Of a stretch of DNA of 64,000 bases, positions 11,501 through 24,320 are shown in pieces. Source of the stretch: Rhizoctonia solani (Eukaryota > Basidiomycota > Agaricomycetes > Cantharellales > Ceratobasidiaceae); assembly GCF_016906535.1 (NCBI RefSeq), contig NC_057380.1, positions 1,612,001 through 1,676,000 on the forward strand, read 5' to 3'. Each line of letters opens with the position of its first letter. Position 1 is the stretch's first letter. The position numbers and the translations under genes are program-made. A model generated the notes under the pieces. It had not been told where the DNA came from. It saw only the letters and a list, made by a program, of their open reading frames with translations, and did no database searches.

Positions 11501-14500
11501 GAATGCCGTTCTGTATTCACATGTGTGGGTCTTGGCAATTTATTTTGAGCTCAGCCTGCCGTACTCAAACTGGGTTTCGGTTTTCTCGGGCACTCTAACC
11601 ACTGCTACCCACTGATGTTTAGAGCTGTCTTGAAAACCTTGAGAGAGTCTTGGCTCTCGCCCTGAGTGCTCGGCGAGAACGCTTACTGTTATAAGACCCT
11701 TTATGAATATGCAACTACAGTGCCTTGAGACTGTCTCCGAGTTTTGGCTTCCCTGTCACCTGTCTAACTTTTGAGTGTGCCCAGTGTGCCCCCGCTGTGT
11801 ACAACCTAAGTAACACACGGAACCTTGATGCTCCTAGATGAGAATCTTCCCACCCAGTCATATGCTGAGAACTTACGCGTTGTTTGGCCATCAATAAGTA
11901 TCAAGCCCTTTACGGTAGAACACAAACATATGTGCGCGCGCTACTACTCGTTTGAGAATTAAAAAAAACTGAATTTAAAACAGCCTCTTTGGCATATTAT
12001 GATCCGGAATGTATTGGCGGACCCGCCCATACCCCTACTGACACCCCCAATGACCGAGCCAGCCTACCGAGAATAGAACTAACGGATAATGTACATCGCA
12101 ACATAATCGGCGAGCCTGGGGCGCCTATGTGGCGGCCCAGAATCCTACGGAATTTTGCCAGCAGAGCGATATCAATACAGTGCAACAAAATTATGTTTTG
12201 TTTTATTAACGATAGGTCCAGCCCAGAACCTGTGCTACGGGGCTATCGGTCCCGCTCGGGGGGCGGGGGGGGGGCGTTGCACGTAGTTTATCCGCCAAGC
12301 CCATACGTGCGACGTAAGTTTAATTGGTTTCTGATATGCGGATTTGAAACGTTCATCGACGATCATCATATGACTAGATACTCGCTTACTGTCGAGATCG
12401 GAGCTCTCCACTCAGCGATTGGGTACAGCACTAACTACTGCACCGCAAGCAATCGGAGATAGTTTCAAGTGACTAGTTGTAAATTTTCTGTGTTCTCAAG
12501 ACTGATAGAAAGTCGAAATGATTGCGAGTCTTTCGCCTGTTGTTCTGGATCAAAGGATGCGCATACTCATTACCGAACTGAACCAAAATGGTCCGATCAG
12601 CACGCGGGGAGGCGCCCTAGTTGTTACGTGGACAGCATCTTTGCATACATTTCTTACATTTCAGCCCAATTGTAGCATGCAGTTGACATCACGAACTCTA
12701 GAAGTAATGTGATCTTTATTCAAGGATAAACACGCATTCTTGGGGCTGGGTAGGAGTTCGGGGTCACCGGGGATTATCTGCTTACCAAATTTAGACACTG
12801 CTTCGCTTGTACACTTATCTAAACGAAAGGGATATTGACACTGTTAAATCCAAAGCTAAGCTGAAAGGAGTATGAGCTCGTGTAGATTTAGAGCTTGTGT
12901 TTCCATAAGCGTCCCCACACCAGTTATCGCCGGAGTGCTGCTCTGATACAATGAATATATGAGCGCGTGAATGAATTGCTGAATTAGGTGTAGGCTTCCA
13001 GGTGAAAAGTCCAGAACATGGTCACGTTGTAAAGTACTGGAGATTCTAGGAACAATCATATTTCGATTAATTCAAGAAAGACAGCACCAAAATTGTCCGA
13101 CACCTACGGACACGCCCCAGCAGCCAAGTTTAAGCCCTACATGTATTTCAGATGTGATTTAATTCTTGGCAAAAGCAGAATTTCAGCACATATATGAGCC
13201 CAAGTACGGGTTGAAATACAGGATGGAATTATGATATCACAATACATCCGCCAGTGAATTATCAAAACGTGCATTTTACAGTAAATTCTCGTGGATAACA
13301 GAATCTTGAAAGCTACCATCACACAGCTGGAGTGAGGTGACACCTAGGCACCGAATGTTCCATGCTTATCCTCGTACGAAAATGAACTCGGGCTTCCGTA
13401 CAGTTTCGTTAGCATTACACCAAATGTCCGAGTTCCACTGACCAGTTACATCATAGGCTGCCACCACCTATAACCCTAGACGTCCGTATTCTTCCGTATT
13501 TACCCTCCGAGGGAGGTGGATCTCAGGGCAGCAGATCTTAGGGAATGAGAAGGGGTCCATAAACGTGGTCGTTATGATACATGCGGAGAGTTATACACTG
13601 TACACCCTGTGTAAATCTATGATCGGTCTTCCGGATCTGAGCCCCGGCCTCCCCTGGTTCCAGAGTACTACATTCTTACTGTACTTATTGAAAGTTCTGG
13701 ATTAAGGGCTGAAAGGTTTGTAGTAGTGTTACAGTAGTCTCGAGCAGGGTTTTTGGGGCATCGGGGCAGGGGCCTTGGGGGTGGTCGATAAACTCAAGGA
13801 AGTCCAATGATGTAATCCAAACGGGAATGCAGAATCAAATACATATGTCTTCGATAATTTCAGTCATCTTATTTCGTTAGAACGTTTTTGGTCTGGGTCG
13901 TCTTGGAGTCTCGCTCCGAAATTCACAAATACAGCAATACCCAGCTGGCTTTTCACTTTCGGCCCAACATGTAGGCTGATGGTTCAAGCAAAATGAACGT
14001 TTACGTTACCCGAGCCGTCAAGATACGGATCGTCGTGTGAGTGAGTATACGCTGCGGGCAGGATCTGTGCCTCTATGCGTCGGGGTCGGCCACGGGGCAA
14101 GACGCACACATACGCACACGGAGAAACTGATTCCGCCGACTCGCCGAGCGCCCATCACAGCCTTCTCCTCCACGCACTTCAAAACGAAAGAATGTGGCTC
14201 CAATCCATATATGCATCGAGTTTTTTCGCACTCCCCTTTCTCTCGGAGCTCCTGATCCAGAGGCTGAAAAACCACGATGGTTCGATCTGATGGAGAGGGG
14301 AGGGAGCTCAGATTGTGGTTTTGAATTGACAGCGCGCGGGACGGAGTGGACAATTGTGGTAACTCTCGTTGCAATTGGTGTGGTACGGTGATCAATTCCG
14401 ATATACTGAATGCGCTGGCATGGGATGGAACGAGGCGTATTTGGTCGTGTTTATCCGGATGCCGAGCGGCAACAGCGCACTGTATTTTTATGAGCGTATA

Positions 14501-16387
14501 TCGTATTAGATTGACAGCGTTATGTGAATGCGCCGAGTGCACGGGTTTCGTATGTGCGCACCGGCCGTACTGGCTAATATCGCACTGCCGATGTATGTCC
14601 AAGTTGGGGCGCTGAGCGGCGATTGCGCTCCTAGTTGCTCAGGCCCAGGTAGTTACGACGATCTGACAGGACGATCGGAACTGGACGGGTGTGCACAACT
14701 GAGCTTGAGACGGAGTGTTTTGTTTCCCCTGACCGAGACTGGGCGACAGGATATTGAACTACCCCTCTCTGCATGACCCCATGTGACGCTAGAACGCAGT
14801 CTGTCTGTCTACTTGTGTGGGTGGGACAAGAATATACGTTTGTACATCTCCTAAATGTTTACCCCCAAGGGAAGTTGTCATGGGTAACCAAAAACAGCAA
14901 CAGAGTCATCCATCATATTGAAACTTCGAAAAATGCGGTCTAATCTGTGTAGGTCAAATGTTTTAGGACGGGTTTGAATGTGTAAATTCAAAGTCGGGGA
15001 ATAGAGGTTGTCAGCAACTGAGAGTTTGTGGGTGGGATGCCCAACTCTCCTCGGGATGTCGGAGATGGCCTTGCCATGGTGGACTGGACCGCATGGCCCA
15101 GCGACCGGTTTACTGTACAGAACATCCGGCTCTTGGTTTCTGATTAGAAATGAAGTACACTCAATATAATTGACTAACTACAAAGGGTCGTTATCCGCGA
15201 AATTTGACCTGTTGGCCGGAGGTCGGGACGGAATGAACCGGTATGACAGGACGGAGTATCCAATCAGACATGGGCATAACGTCACTGACCTTCCTTCATA
15301 TCACGGGGGTTGCCCGAAACGCCGACCAGGAGTGGGTGTACTCAGTTTGGGGATATTCGCGATAGAAAATCGAGGGACAAGTGGCGCTCTTATGGACAAT
15401 GGAGTACGTACTTTTGAGAAAGTGGGGAGAGGACACTGAAAATTTTCAGCGAGGGACCAGTTAATCACGTTGCCTATTTTGTATTGGGTGACCAATTGTG
15501 CTCAAATCCTGCATGGGAGAATTGGAAATGCTCCATGGATCTGCCAAGCTGCGCTGTGGGGTACGGTGGACGATGACCTCTAGGCCTGTTGTGATAACTA
15601 CGACAGCACAACTTCCGCACTGGCTAGCCCCCCCACCTGCAGTCGAGAACTCTTAAAATATTTACTTGTTATTTCTGGATTAATTTGGCTTGATCCGACG
15701 GGTATTGTGATTGACAGTGACCTTTTGTGGTATTGTGTCTGCAAGTATAGACAGTGCCTAGATTTCGTAGGTAGGAAATTCCCGGAGTTGAGTCTTGGAC
15801 GCTGCGGATTGGGGATTTGTGTGGTGAGGTAAGGTCCGGGGGACGAGCCAGAGCGGCGGTGGCCGTGCCTGTGCTGCGTTTCAAAAGTGGATTTCGTGTT
15901 TTGGATGATCCTGTTATCGAATGCTGATTGATACTCTGTACTCAGCGTCATTACACCGGACCTTGGCAACTCCTGTCCCGAAGCAACTGTCTCTCCCAAC
16001 CACCACCCCCTTAGAAATTAGAACATATCCCCTGATTCATCCTCCATAAAACAACCATCTCGGCTAACCTAGAAACTCGAACCCCCTACAAGGCACTGGA
16101 AGTTTCTTTTCTGGTGCTGACCAACCCAACGAGCTCTCTACTATATCTTGGGTCCCTTACTCACTTGACCCGACCTCTCCGACTACATCGTCATTAATTG
16201 TTGGTTCTCCCCGATACATTCACAAATTCCCTCGCCAGTCTTAGCCGATCCCACATCCCGACATTCGAACAACTTCGTACGTATATGCCCGCAATACTTC
16301 TCACCGCTGCCACTCACTCACCACATGTGTGGCGCGACCCATCTGTTTGCAGATATCCCAGCTAATTTCCATTTTAATTAATTCGCC
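8501..16387. other. Gene-poor region, no gene I can support
   Basis: Nearly 8 kb in which no open frame has a recognisable domain, signal peptide or plausible exon chain. Small ORFs on both strands (for example 11989-12462 +, 14018-14602 -, 15598-15999 -) overlap each other and look like chance. Composition is mixed, with a G-run near 12257-12276. I recognise no transposase, reverse transcriptase or terminal repeat. It could be degenerate mobile-element sequence or true intergenic DNA. The last few hundred bases (about 16000-16380) are pyrimidine-rich, as in fungal promoters. Confidence 0.45.
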
Positions 16388-16443
16388 ATGGCTCCCACCG
16401 CCGACGACCGCAACACCCATCCCATCGACAGCAAACCTCATGC
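16388..16443 (+). other. Candidate 5' leader exon of the Zn2Cys6 gene
   Basis: ATG at 16388 opens a short frame (MAPTADDRNTHPIDSKPHA) ending at a strong donor (GC|GTAAGT). It follows a pyrimidine-rich promoter-like stretch. It could be a first coding exon spliced over a long intron to the regulator, or an upstream short ORF. No splice partner can be fixed from sequence alone. Confidence 0.3.
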
Positions 16444-17447
16444 GTAAGTCACCTCCATTTTCGTTGGCTTTATAAATTTGTTCCGTTTGATCGCACGGGT
16501 CCTCCCGGAAATGCTGGCGTTATTGGGTTGGGTGGCTTTCAATTGGCTTCCCTAACCCCGCCGAGTCTATTGATGGCGATGCGCCAGTTGGAATTGATGG
16601 TCTGTCCGCATTTGGGCAATGCTTGACCATGGTCGGTCCCGATTGGGAATGTCGCCGACGCGCCCGACTCTCACATCTCGTCTCCGTCGCTTGGAGCCAT
16701 CATCTCGCTTGAATTGTGCACATGCTCCCTGTTCACTTCCCTCTATGCCACCACACCGGCCGCCCTGATGCGGTACCCTCATTGTTTCCGTTCTCATCGC
16801 CTTCTCTATCTTCTTTCTCTCCTTACTTCTCTCTCCTGACTTGCATAGTCAGCCGGCCGACTTCGGGTCCTTGCCCCGTTGTTTCGGTTAGCCAGACTTT
16901 GGGTCCACATGATCCTACTGCGCCCTTCACGCCTTTTGTATGTCACCAATTTGGTATCAGCACAGACTCGATCTACGCGCTTCGTCGGGGAGTCTATGTT
17001 GGCCTCTTTCCGGGCCTAAGCCATTCTCGCCATCTTATTTCTCGTTCTCGTCTATTCGTATAAATCAGATGAACTGACTTGACCTTTGCCTCACCCCCCC
17101 CTGCATCATATCGCGACCTTACCAATCCTCACTCGGGTTTTACTTGTCAACCCCTTTGGGTTCCAACGGCGCTTCTACACCGCGGCCCTGTCACCGTAAT
17201 CATCTGGATCACACTTGGCTACAATCAATCTTGCCCCATTTTGTGCCTTTAATCCCACTGCTGTGATGTATTCGTCTCCCGCCTCCTCTTTATCTTCTCC
17301 TTCGCTCTCCTCCCCCGATACGGCTTCACTACCCGACACACCTCCTGTCCAATCCACTACATCGCTGCCTCTCCTTCCCCGCCTCTCATTACTGCCGCTT
17401 TACTCGACCAATCACGTCCAAAACGCGACTGCCGCCCCTTCCCCCCT

Positions 17448-20400
17448 ATGACCGTGCTTGACCACACTGGCCCACCGTCGCCCATGGATCAACGTCCTTA
17501 CATCTCTCGTCGGGTTTCCTACCCTTCGTTGCCGCCACCCCCGCCACGCATTGACCCATACCTTTTGCCTTCGATCTCTTCGCTTATGCTCGCACCGGCT
17601 TCTCCTTGGGACTATAGTGCTCAGCTACAATTTGCTCTCAACAGTGCCCAGACCGGGCCCTACCTCCATCCCTTTGGTCGTGGACACCAACACTACCAAG
17701 CTCACATGCAGCCCGGTGGCCACATCATCCCAGGCGTCGGCGCCGGGATGGGCCGGGACCTCGAGCACCACCACCCTGGCGAGCATAGCCTAGCTGGGCT
17801 CCTGGGAGGAAACCGCAAGCGTCCCAAGTACACTAGGAGCAAGACTGGATGCCTGACATGTCGGACCAAGAAAATCAAGGTGTGTTTAATTTCGAACTGA
17901 GTTGTGCGACTGATGCTAATTGTTCCTTTTAGTGCGATGAAACAAAACCCATCTGCACCAAGTGCGTGCACGGCCAGCGCGAGGTAGGACAGCAAAATCA
18001 TTTGATCTCATTTCTCCGGTACTAAGCGCGCATAAATTTGAATTTACAGTGTACTTGGCCAAAGGACGTCCAAGTTAATCCGTCGGCCACCTCGTCAGCG
18101 CCAAGCTCGCGCCCGTCTCCTACCACCAGCACACCTCAACGATCACCATCACGGCCAGGTCCGAGTTCCGACCTCTCGCGATCAAACTCCGCAAATGGCC
18201 GTCGCGCCGGTAGCAATTTCCTATCCAGCTCAGAACGCGGAAGCAGTAGTGCTGGTACACCGTCAAGAGAGACTAGCCCGCAAGAGCGACTAGACTCTCA
18301 TACACGCAACTCCACTGAGTCTCGTACGCCTGGGTATGTGATTAATCTAACAAGTTTAGCCCCTGAACTCGTGTCTAACTTTGCTTTCCTTGGCGATCCA
18401 GGCTCCTTGTCCCTCACTCAGGCTCGTCGCTCTCGGGGCTTACCTCCGGGGCCGACCCCTTAAGTTTTCCTCAACCTCTCGACATGACGTCCTTTGGTAA
18501 CTCAGGGGTGGACTCGTTCCCGCTTTCGGCTCAGTTCGGAAGTTTACCCATGGGATACAGCGACCAACTGTCCATGCTCAACCAGCCACTGAGTGTTGAT
18601 AACCCTGCTTCATATTCCCCATGGGGGCCGTCGTCGTACGGCAATGGCAGCAGCCCTATCGACACTTCCACCGCAAATGGACAATGGAGTGCAACTCAAA
18701 TCAACTACTCACAAACCCAGACCCGATCGCGCCGTTTTTTAGGAGTGTTCAAGAAAGAAATCTGGTGCTTGTCTCTCCCTCTTCTTACTATTAATTTTCC
18801 TTGAGTACCATGCCTCTTTCATCTCACATCTCCACACACACACATTCGTTTAAACACATACACTACAATTCGCTGCGTAATTTTGGATGGATGGATGGAT
18901 ATAGAGGGGCGTATGACTGAATATGAGCCGAAATGAAGCTGCCGAATATGCAGATTATGACTCCACTTCATGCTACGCACCACCACTTGTCTTATCATAT
19001 TTTATATTTATTCTGTGAATTCATTGTTGAAGACGGACGCTGATGCAAGCATTTCTGTTTGCTTTTGCGCATGCTCGAACTCTCAAATTTCCCTCAAAAC
19101 TCGACCCAACCTACTCGTTTGATAAAATATGGGGGGAAACTATTGTCAATTTTTTCAGATCCGACACTATTGCAACACTTCAACAATGCTGACCATGGCA
19201 GTGCCATCTCAAGTAAATCCTATTCTCGCTGTGAACCTTCCGCTGGTGCTGGCCACCCCACCTCCGCTTCATGGCATGTCAGTTTTAGAACCGAACGCGG
19301 GCGGTAGTCCCGCAACTGAGGCGCTGAGGCTCTCGCTACTTGGCGTTGGGGCAATTCATCAAGCGTATCTACTCGCTCGGTCCGGAACCGACATGTCTCT
19401 CGTCAAGCAGACCAATGCGGGTGTGGCCGACGACTGATGAATTTGGCCATTTCGTATCGGCTACAGGCGACGAAGTGTTTGGCACTGGCTTGCAGACTAT
19501 CGAAGGCACACGAAGCGACGCTGCGCTGGGAGCCAGCGTTACGATAGCTTTGATCGATGTGAGTGCATTTACTCCTTCCGCACCCCCAAAAAGGCGCTTA
19601 TGAACCATCTCGCTCATTGGCGCGTGCTACGCAGATCTTTGCCGGTGGCCATTCTTGGCAATCTAATATGAACTTGGCCAAAACGCTTGTGTCGCTACGT
19701 GGAGGTCCGGGCGCCATCGTCGCCCACAACCAGCCATCGCGCAAATCGAATCGGAGCGGCGTGACGGTCAGTCCCGCCCGTCTGCTTCTGGAAATCTTGA
19801 CGGTACGAAGTGTGCGGTGCGTGCGGTCTTGTGATTCATTATCAAAAAAAAAACTTACTGTGCACATCTCTAGGTTCGTTTACTTCCAACGAACCTCCGC
19901 AGCTTCTAGGACCGGGCAACTCTGATTGGTGGTAGGTCCTGCTTTCATTCACAGAACTTGATTATATAATGATTGGTGGTTAGGCTCTCCCATGAGGCGG
20001 ATATAGACAACTATCATTCCTACTCTGTGGAGAACGTGTTTGGAATGTCACGTCGTATTGTGGAGCTGATGGCAAGGGTGGGTTCACAAGGTGCATTAAT
20101 CTCGGTATTTAGAGTCTGACATATTTCGATAAGGTTAGCACCTTGGTCATCCGACACAACCAGTGCTTGGCTTCCATTTCGGAAGTGCCCCTTGACTCTC
20201 CCATGTCTCCAGCGTCGCGGTGGGGAGGAAGCCCAAAGGCTCTATCAAGAGGTCGAGAACTGGACCGAGCCTCCACTTCCCGATCTACTGAAACGCAGAG
20301 TCGAGAACGGAAATACTGCTCATAAACTTGCTATGCAGGTCAGTTGACCACCCCGGCAAAGCGTTTTCGCTCGGCGTTCTCATCACTAAACTGTTGTAGA

Positions 20401-20875
20401 TCATGCTACTCCGGGACGTGTTCCGTGTGCCTCGCGACGACTATCGAGTCCAGAAGGCATCGAGCGCGATCATCGAGCGTTGCTTCGAGAGCACAAAGCA
20501 TATGGGGATGGCCGTCGAGTAAGTTTCCCTCGGAAAGTTGTATATTTTTTCACATGGATCAATATTCTAACGTAAATATTGCAAGTTTAACATGGCCTGT
20601 GATTATAGCCGGTTGCCAAATCTCGGGATCTGGACGTTCATGGGTGGCAGAGACGTTTGAGGGGTTCAGGAAACAATGTAGGTTGCGGTCTTTCTGCTAC
20701 TCTCTAATTGCACCGAATGGTCTGTAACTGATCTTGTACCTTATCAGGCTGTTTCGAGATCGACACGGCTGAACAAATTGTCTGTGAAGTCTGGCGACGA
20801 GAAGATGAAGGTCTCCCTGGCGCATCCTGGCGTTCCGTCATTACTGACCTCAATCTTCGTTGTCTGCTCATCTAA
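17448..20875 (+). CDS. Zn2Cys6 fungal transcription factor with Fungal_trans_2-type domain
   Basis: The N-terminus is Pro/His-rich. The binuclear zinc cluster is CLTC, six residues, C, six residues, C, TKC, six residues, C, split by introns after KKIK (17879) and GQRE. A Ser/Thr/Pro-rich linker follows. After a poorly resolved stretch (18720-19160), the regulatory domain is clear: VPSQVNPILAVNLPLVLA, ALGASVTIALID, IFAGGHSW, SLRGGP, then DYRVQKASSAIIERCFE, WPVIIAGCQISGSGRSW, EVWRRE, and the end LNLRCLLI (stop 20873-20875). This order is that of fungal C6 regulators. The target is unknown. One break: near 19801 two bases appear missing (ACGGTACGAAG, where LTV-YEV is expected). The 17448 ATG is the first ATG in the zinc-cluster frame, but the frame stays open upstream, so a 5' exon is possible. 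Confidence 0.8.
18885..18900. repeat. (GGAT)4 microsatellite
   Basis: Four perfect GGAT units in a stretch I cannot assign to an exon, between the zinc-cluster and regulatory-domain exons. A short CA repeat lies just upstream, near 18831-18842. Confidence 0.8.
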
Positions 20876-21965
20876 GCTCCCAACCCTAGAAGTGAGCATG
20901 TGGTCTTTACTTATAAAAATCAACCTACAGCGTATTCTATCATTAATAATCATTCTTCTGGAATTGTACTGGCTCAATATCTGTTGCTCTTTTTGGCCAA
21001 TTGGTGTTGTGGTTGGATTCTAATGTACTCTATATGTAACTATGTCCCTCTAGCCCTGAGTGTACTAGGGCCGGGAAAAGCAATAAAAAAGTGTCTCATT
21101 AGTACTTGTAAAGTTTTGCATCAAAGTATCTTCGGTTGGTGCCTTGGCGAGCGCGCGCGGCAGTTAGAACGGGATCGGCGTTGCTTCTCTAGTCTCGAGT
21201 TCGGAGATCTGAGGCTCCGGGACATATTTTGATCGGCTCTCAAATGACGAATTAATAATATTGATGAAGAACAACTGACTCAGCACTCGTTTGGATACAA
21301 TCAAGCCGCTCCAAAGAGTTGAATAGGATCGCAGCTTATGCATGAGCAACAATCATGATGCCCCAACGTTGTGCGCCATTCAACTAGCAGAGAATGGCCC
21401 TGTTTGTTACACCAAGGGAATTAATTCACATGGAAACACCCCGAAAAGTACAACATACCGGACTACCTTGTAATAGCCATCAAGGCTGTGCTGGCAGAGT
21501 GGGAAGCCGAACCCCCAATTGATGAACCTCTAGCATTCAGCGGCGTGCTGGCCGAGACGGCAACCTGTTACCCACATCCTTACTTCGGATAGCTCCCTTA
21601 TTTATATAATATATACATGGGCATGGGATGGCATCAGGTTGCGGCAACCAGCCGAGATGTCCGCCGGGCACAGCCTTTCTCGAGCAATTGCGAAATACGC
21701 TCTCTACTTGCTAAAATCAGGCCAAAGGTATTACCGAGCTGCCCGGCGCCTTTTCCCCGTTTGCCCTACATATGCTTAGGTGCGTTGGGAATGGGAGTGC
21801 TGTCATGTTCATCCAAGACTAAACTATCCTATCTCTCGTCGTTTTGGGCTGAAATCTCAGGTGATACTACGCCTATCCATGTTTTGGTGAGGTGACTGAC
21901 CATATGGCTCTGATCCATCTCAATTCGAATGTGCAGGAATTAATTGATTTTATAGACGGGGAAAG
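20876..21965. other. Intergenic spacer
   Basis: About 1.1 kb between the regulator and the F-box gene. No domain-bearing frame is seen. It presumably holds the 3' region of the former and the promoter of the latter. Confidence 0.45.
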
Positions 21966-23836
21966 ATGGTTCTTTTGGTGGTCAATCCTTCGCATGAAGA
22001 CGAACGCTCGACCCAAGATGCAAGGACCAGGCGTCAGCCATCTCCTATACCTCGAACATCTCATTCTCCTATTCCAGCGCGCACAGTAAACCTTCCTCCG
22101 GAGCTCATACGACTAGTTGTCCTACAAGTCACTCGAACTCCGGACCTTGCGAGCTTTGCACTGACATCGAGATACCTCAATAATATTGCAATGCCCCTCC
22201 TCTATTCCACTCTTTGCTTTGGCCCCACTGCCTACCGACTATACAAGCTACCGAGACGTAACCGAGGCTCAAGCGGCCATGGCTACGTGTCTATCTCAGC
22301 CGAGTCTCCCATGTCAAGGGACGAGGTGGGATCCGAAGACGATTTTTTCGACAATCGCTCCTCTCTGTGCGCCGAACTGCTATCCAACTCCCTGCACCTC
22401 CTTCCATACGTTCGTAGCATCTCCACCAACATTTCTGTCCCAAACTACGCGGCCGCGGTTAGAGTCGCTCGAGGACAGAGGGGAGGCAGAGAAGAAATAC
22501 GTTCCACGAATGGGTCACCATACTCAATTTGCCGCAGGCGTCTAATGTCAGGCATTTAGCCCTGGGTGGTGTAAACGATCAGCATTTACTTGATTTGAAC
22601 GCTGCCAGGCATCTTAAGCTCACTGCACTTGAATTGGACGTTCCTCCCGCCGCTCTTCCCGAGCTTTTCAATCTTTCCTCTTTCCTTCAACGACAACGGC
22701 ACATTACCCATTTTGCTAGTCGAAACTTGGCTGATATCAAAGGGCTGAAAGACCACGACCTCCCTCGTCTAGCTCACATAGATGTTCCAGCTGTTTTAGC
22801 TTGCCAGCTTGCGCCTGGTCGTCCGATTACCACAGCCCGTATTTTCCCTTCAAATCCGCGGCGGGGGTCCGGGCTGCGGTCGGCCGATGAGCTCCTTATG
22901 GCCATACATGCGTTATCCCAGTCGACAGATTCAATTGGAGTAACTGATCTTGATGTTTCTGTCCTCTGGTACGGCGACCGTAGGATGGAAGACGATTGCC
23001 GCGTTTTCTTTGCGGCAATTCGCGATTCTTTACAACAGCTACGACATCTACGAGTTACGCTATGGTCCGACCTGGCTCCCAGTAATGTCGACTTACTATT
23101 TGATTGCGTATGTCCTCTCATAGTTTGGAAACAACGCCTATATGCTAACGGGTTACTCGGGCTCGCATAGATTTTATCGGCCCTACCATCACTCCAGTTC
23201 CTTGAGACTTTTGAAATACGGACATGGGCTGAATACGGTATAAGCCATCCCTGCCATCTCTCTCACCCAGCTCGTCGAGCGATATTTGATTTGTGGAAGG
23301 AATTGTGTCCGTCTTTGAATAAGGTCGCAGCGCTCGACAGTCATACTTGGACCTGGCACGCTGCCAAGGCGATAACTCAACCCCCAGCCCCTGTCCGTTC
23401 CAATTCTGACCCACACACCAAGCCACCCGCCAGGCGCCCTTTGCCACCCCGTCCACGTCCGGCCTCGGGCAATTGGGTGCGGCTTAGTGATCGTTGGGAT
23501 TGGCAACCTACTCCTTCACCACTTTCCCAGCCTATGCTGCCTTCAGGCATCCCTTCCGCCTCTCAAACATCCTTTCATGGCCTAATGACACCTCGCCCTG
23601 ATTCACGCCCTAGAAGTGCCTCTCCTGGCGGCACTCACGACTCGCGGGCTGAAGGTACTTGGGTCCAAGAATCAAGAAAACAACCTTGTCACGACTCAAA
23701 GATGTGGCATTCGGACCTGCCTGTCCTAGGATCAACATATCAAAGAAATGAGCTGGACGAACATTACGTTCGGATTGCGCATACTCCACACATCGAATTC
23801 GCGACTCGGGACAGACATAGACTTTCAATATTTTGA
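21966..23836 (+). CDS. F-box domain protein
   Basis: ATG at 21966. The F-box-like motif is VNLPPELIRLVVLQV, followed by DLASFALTSRYLNNIAMPLLYSTL, at about residues 40-85. F-box proteins recruit substrates to SCF ubiquitin ligases. Downstream residues are Leu-rich (NVRHLALGG, HLKLTALELDV, LQQLRHLRVTLWSDL), as in basidiomycete F-box/LRR-like families. An intron starts after LLFDC (GTATGT) and the last exon runs from about 23171 to the stop at 23834-23836, with a Pro/Ser-rich tail. Between 22455 and 22535 the frame must change. Either an 80-nt intron (GTTAGA...CCGCAG) removes it, or two small indels break a coding stretch that reads like HEWVTILNLPQ. I cannot decide between these. Confidence 0.65.
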
Positions 23837-24320
23837 TGTTCTGGGACTGCTTCAACAGAGGGCTTTGCAATTTTTACCTGTATAATTATATAAGTCGGCG
23901 GATATTATTGATCCTAATTATTTGCTTGCTATTGCATTATTGCTTTTCTTTATACATATACCCCTGGACAGGTTTACCCTATTGATCATGACACTTTGCT
24001 TGATTCATGTAATGTAATGTATAGCTTCGCGTGAATTTGATATTTATTGTCTTAGCGCCAGGCGGTTGCCGGTCTTAGCTAGTTTGCTTCGAACGGCGTC
24101 GAGGACATTTTTGACTCGAGCCCCGAAGATTACGCAGAAGATGAACTGGCGGGCCGCACTTGCTTGGTTCTACCACCGAATATTTCCAAATGGAGTCTAC
24201 CAGGTTATTTCTTATGGCCTACATCCGCAATATTTAAAAAGGGGATTTTCGTGTCTTTTGTTAGCCCCATAACCAGCTGCTCTGGTCGAACCCGGTACCC
24301 CACATATACAGATTTCAAGC
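23837..24320. other. Intergenic spacer
   Basis: About 480 bp, AT-rich, between the F-box stop and the ATG of the GH43 gene. No other feature seen. Confidence 0.45.

Noticed and set aside
11989..12462. 157-codon open frame on the plus strand
   Set aside because: Contains a G-run-derived Gly string, no family resemblance, no neighbours supporting a gene.
14018..14602. 194-codon open frame on the minus strand
   Set aside because: Overlapping frames of similar size exist on both strands, the composition is random-like, and no domain, signal or splice-consistent extension is visible.
20188..20215. Possible 28-nt intron in Zn2Cys6 regulator 1
   Set aside because: Shorter than any intron I trust in this window. 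A nearby longer intron or a small indel is more likely, so the exact exon ends there are left open.
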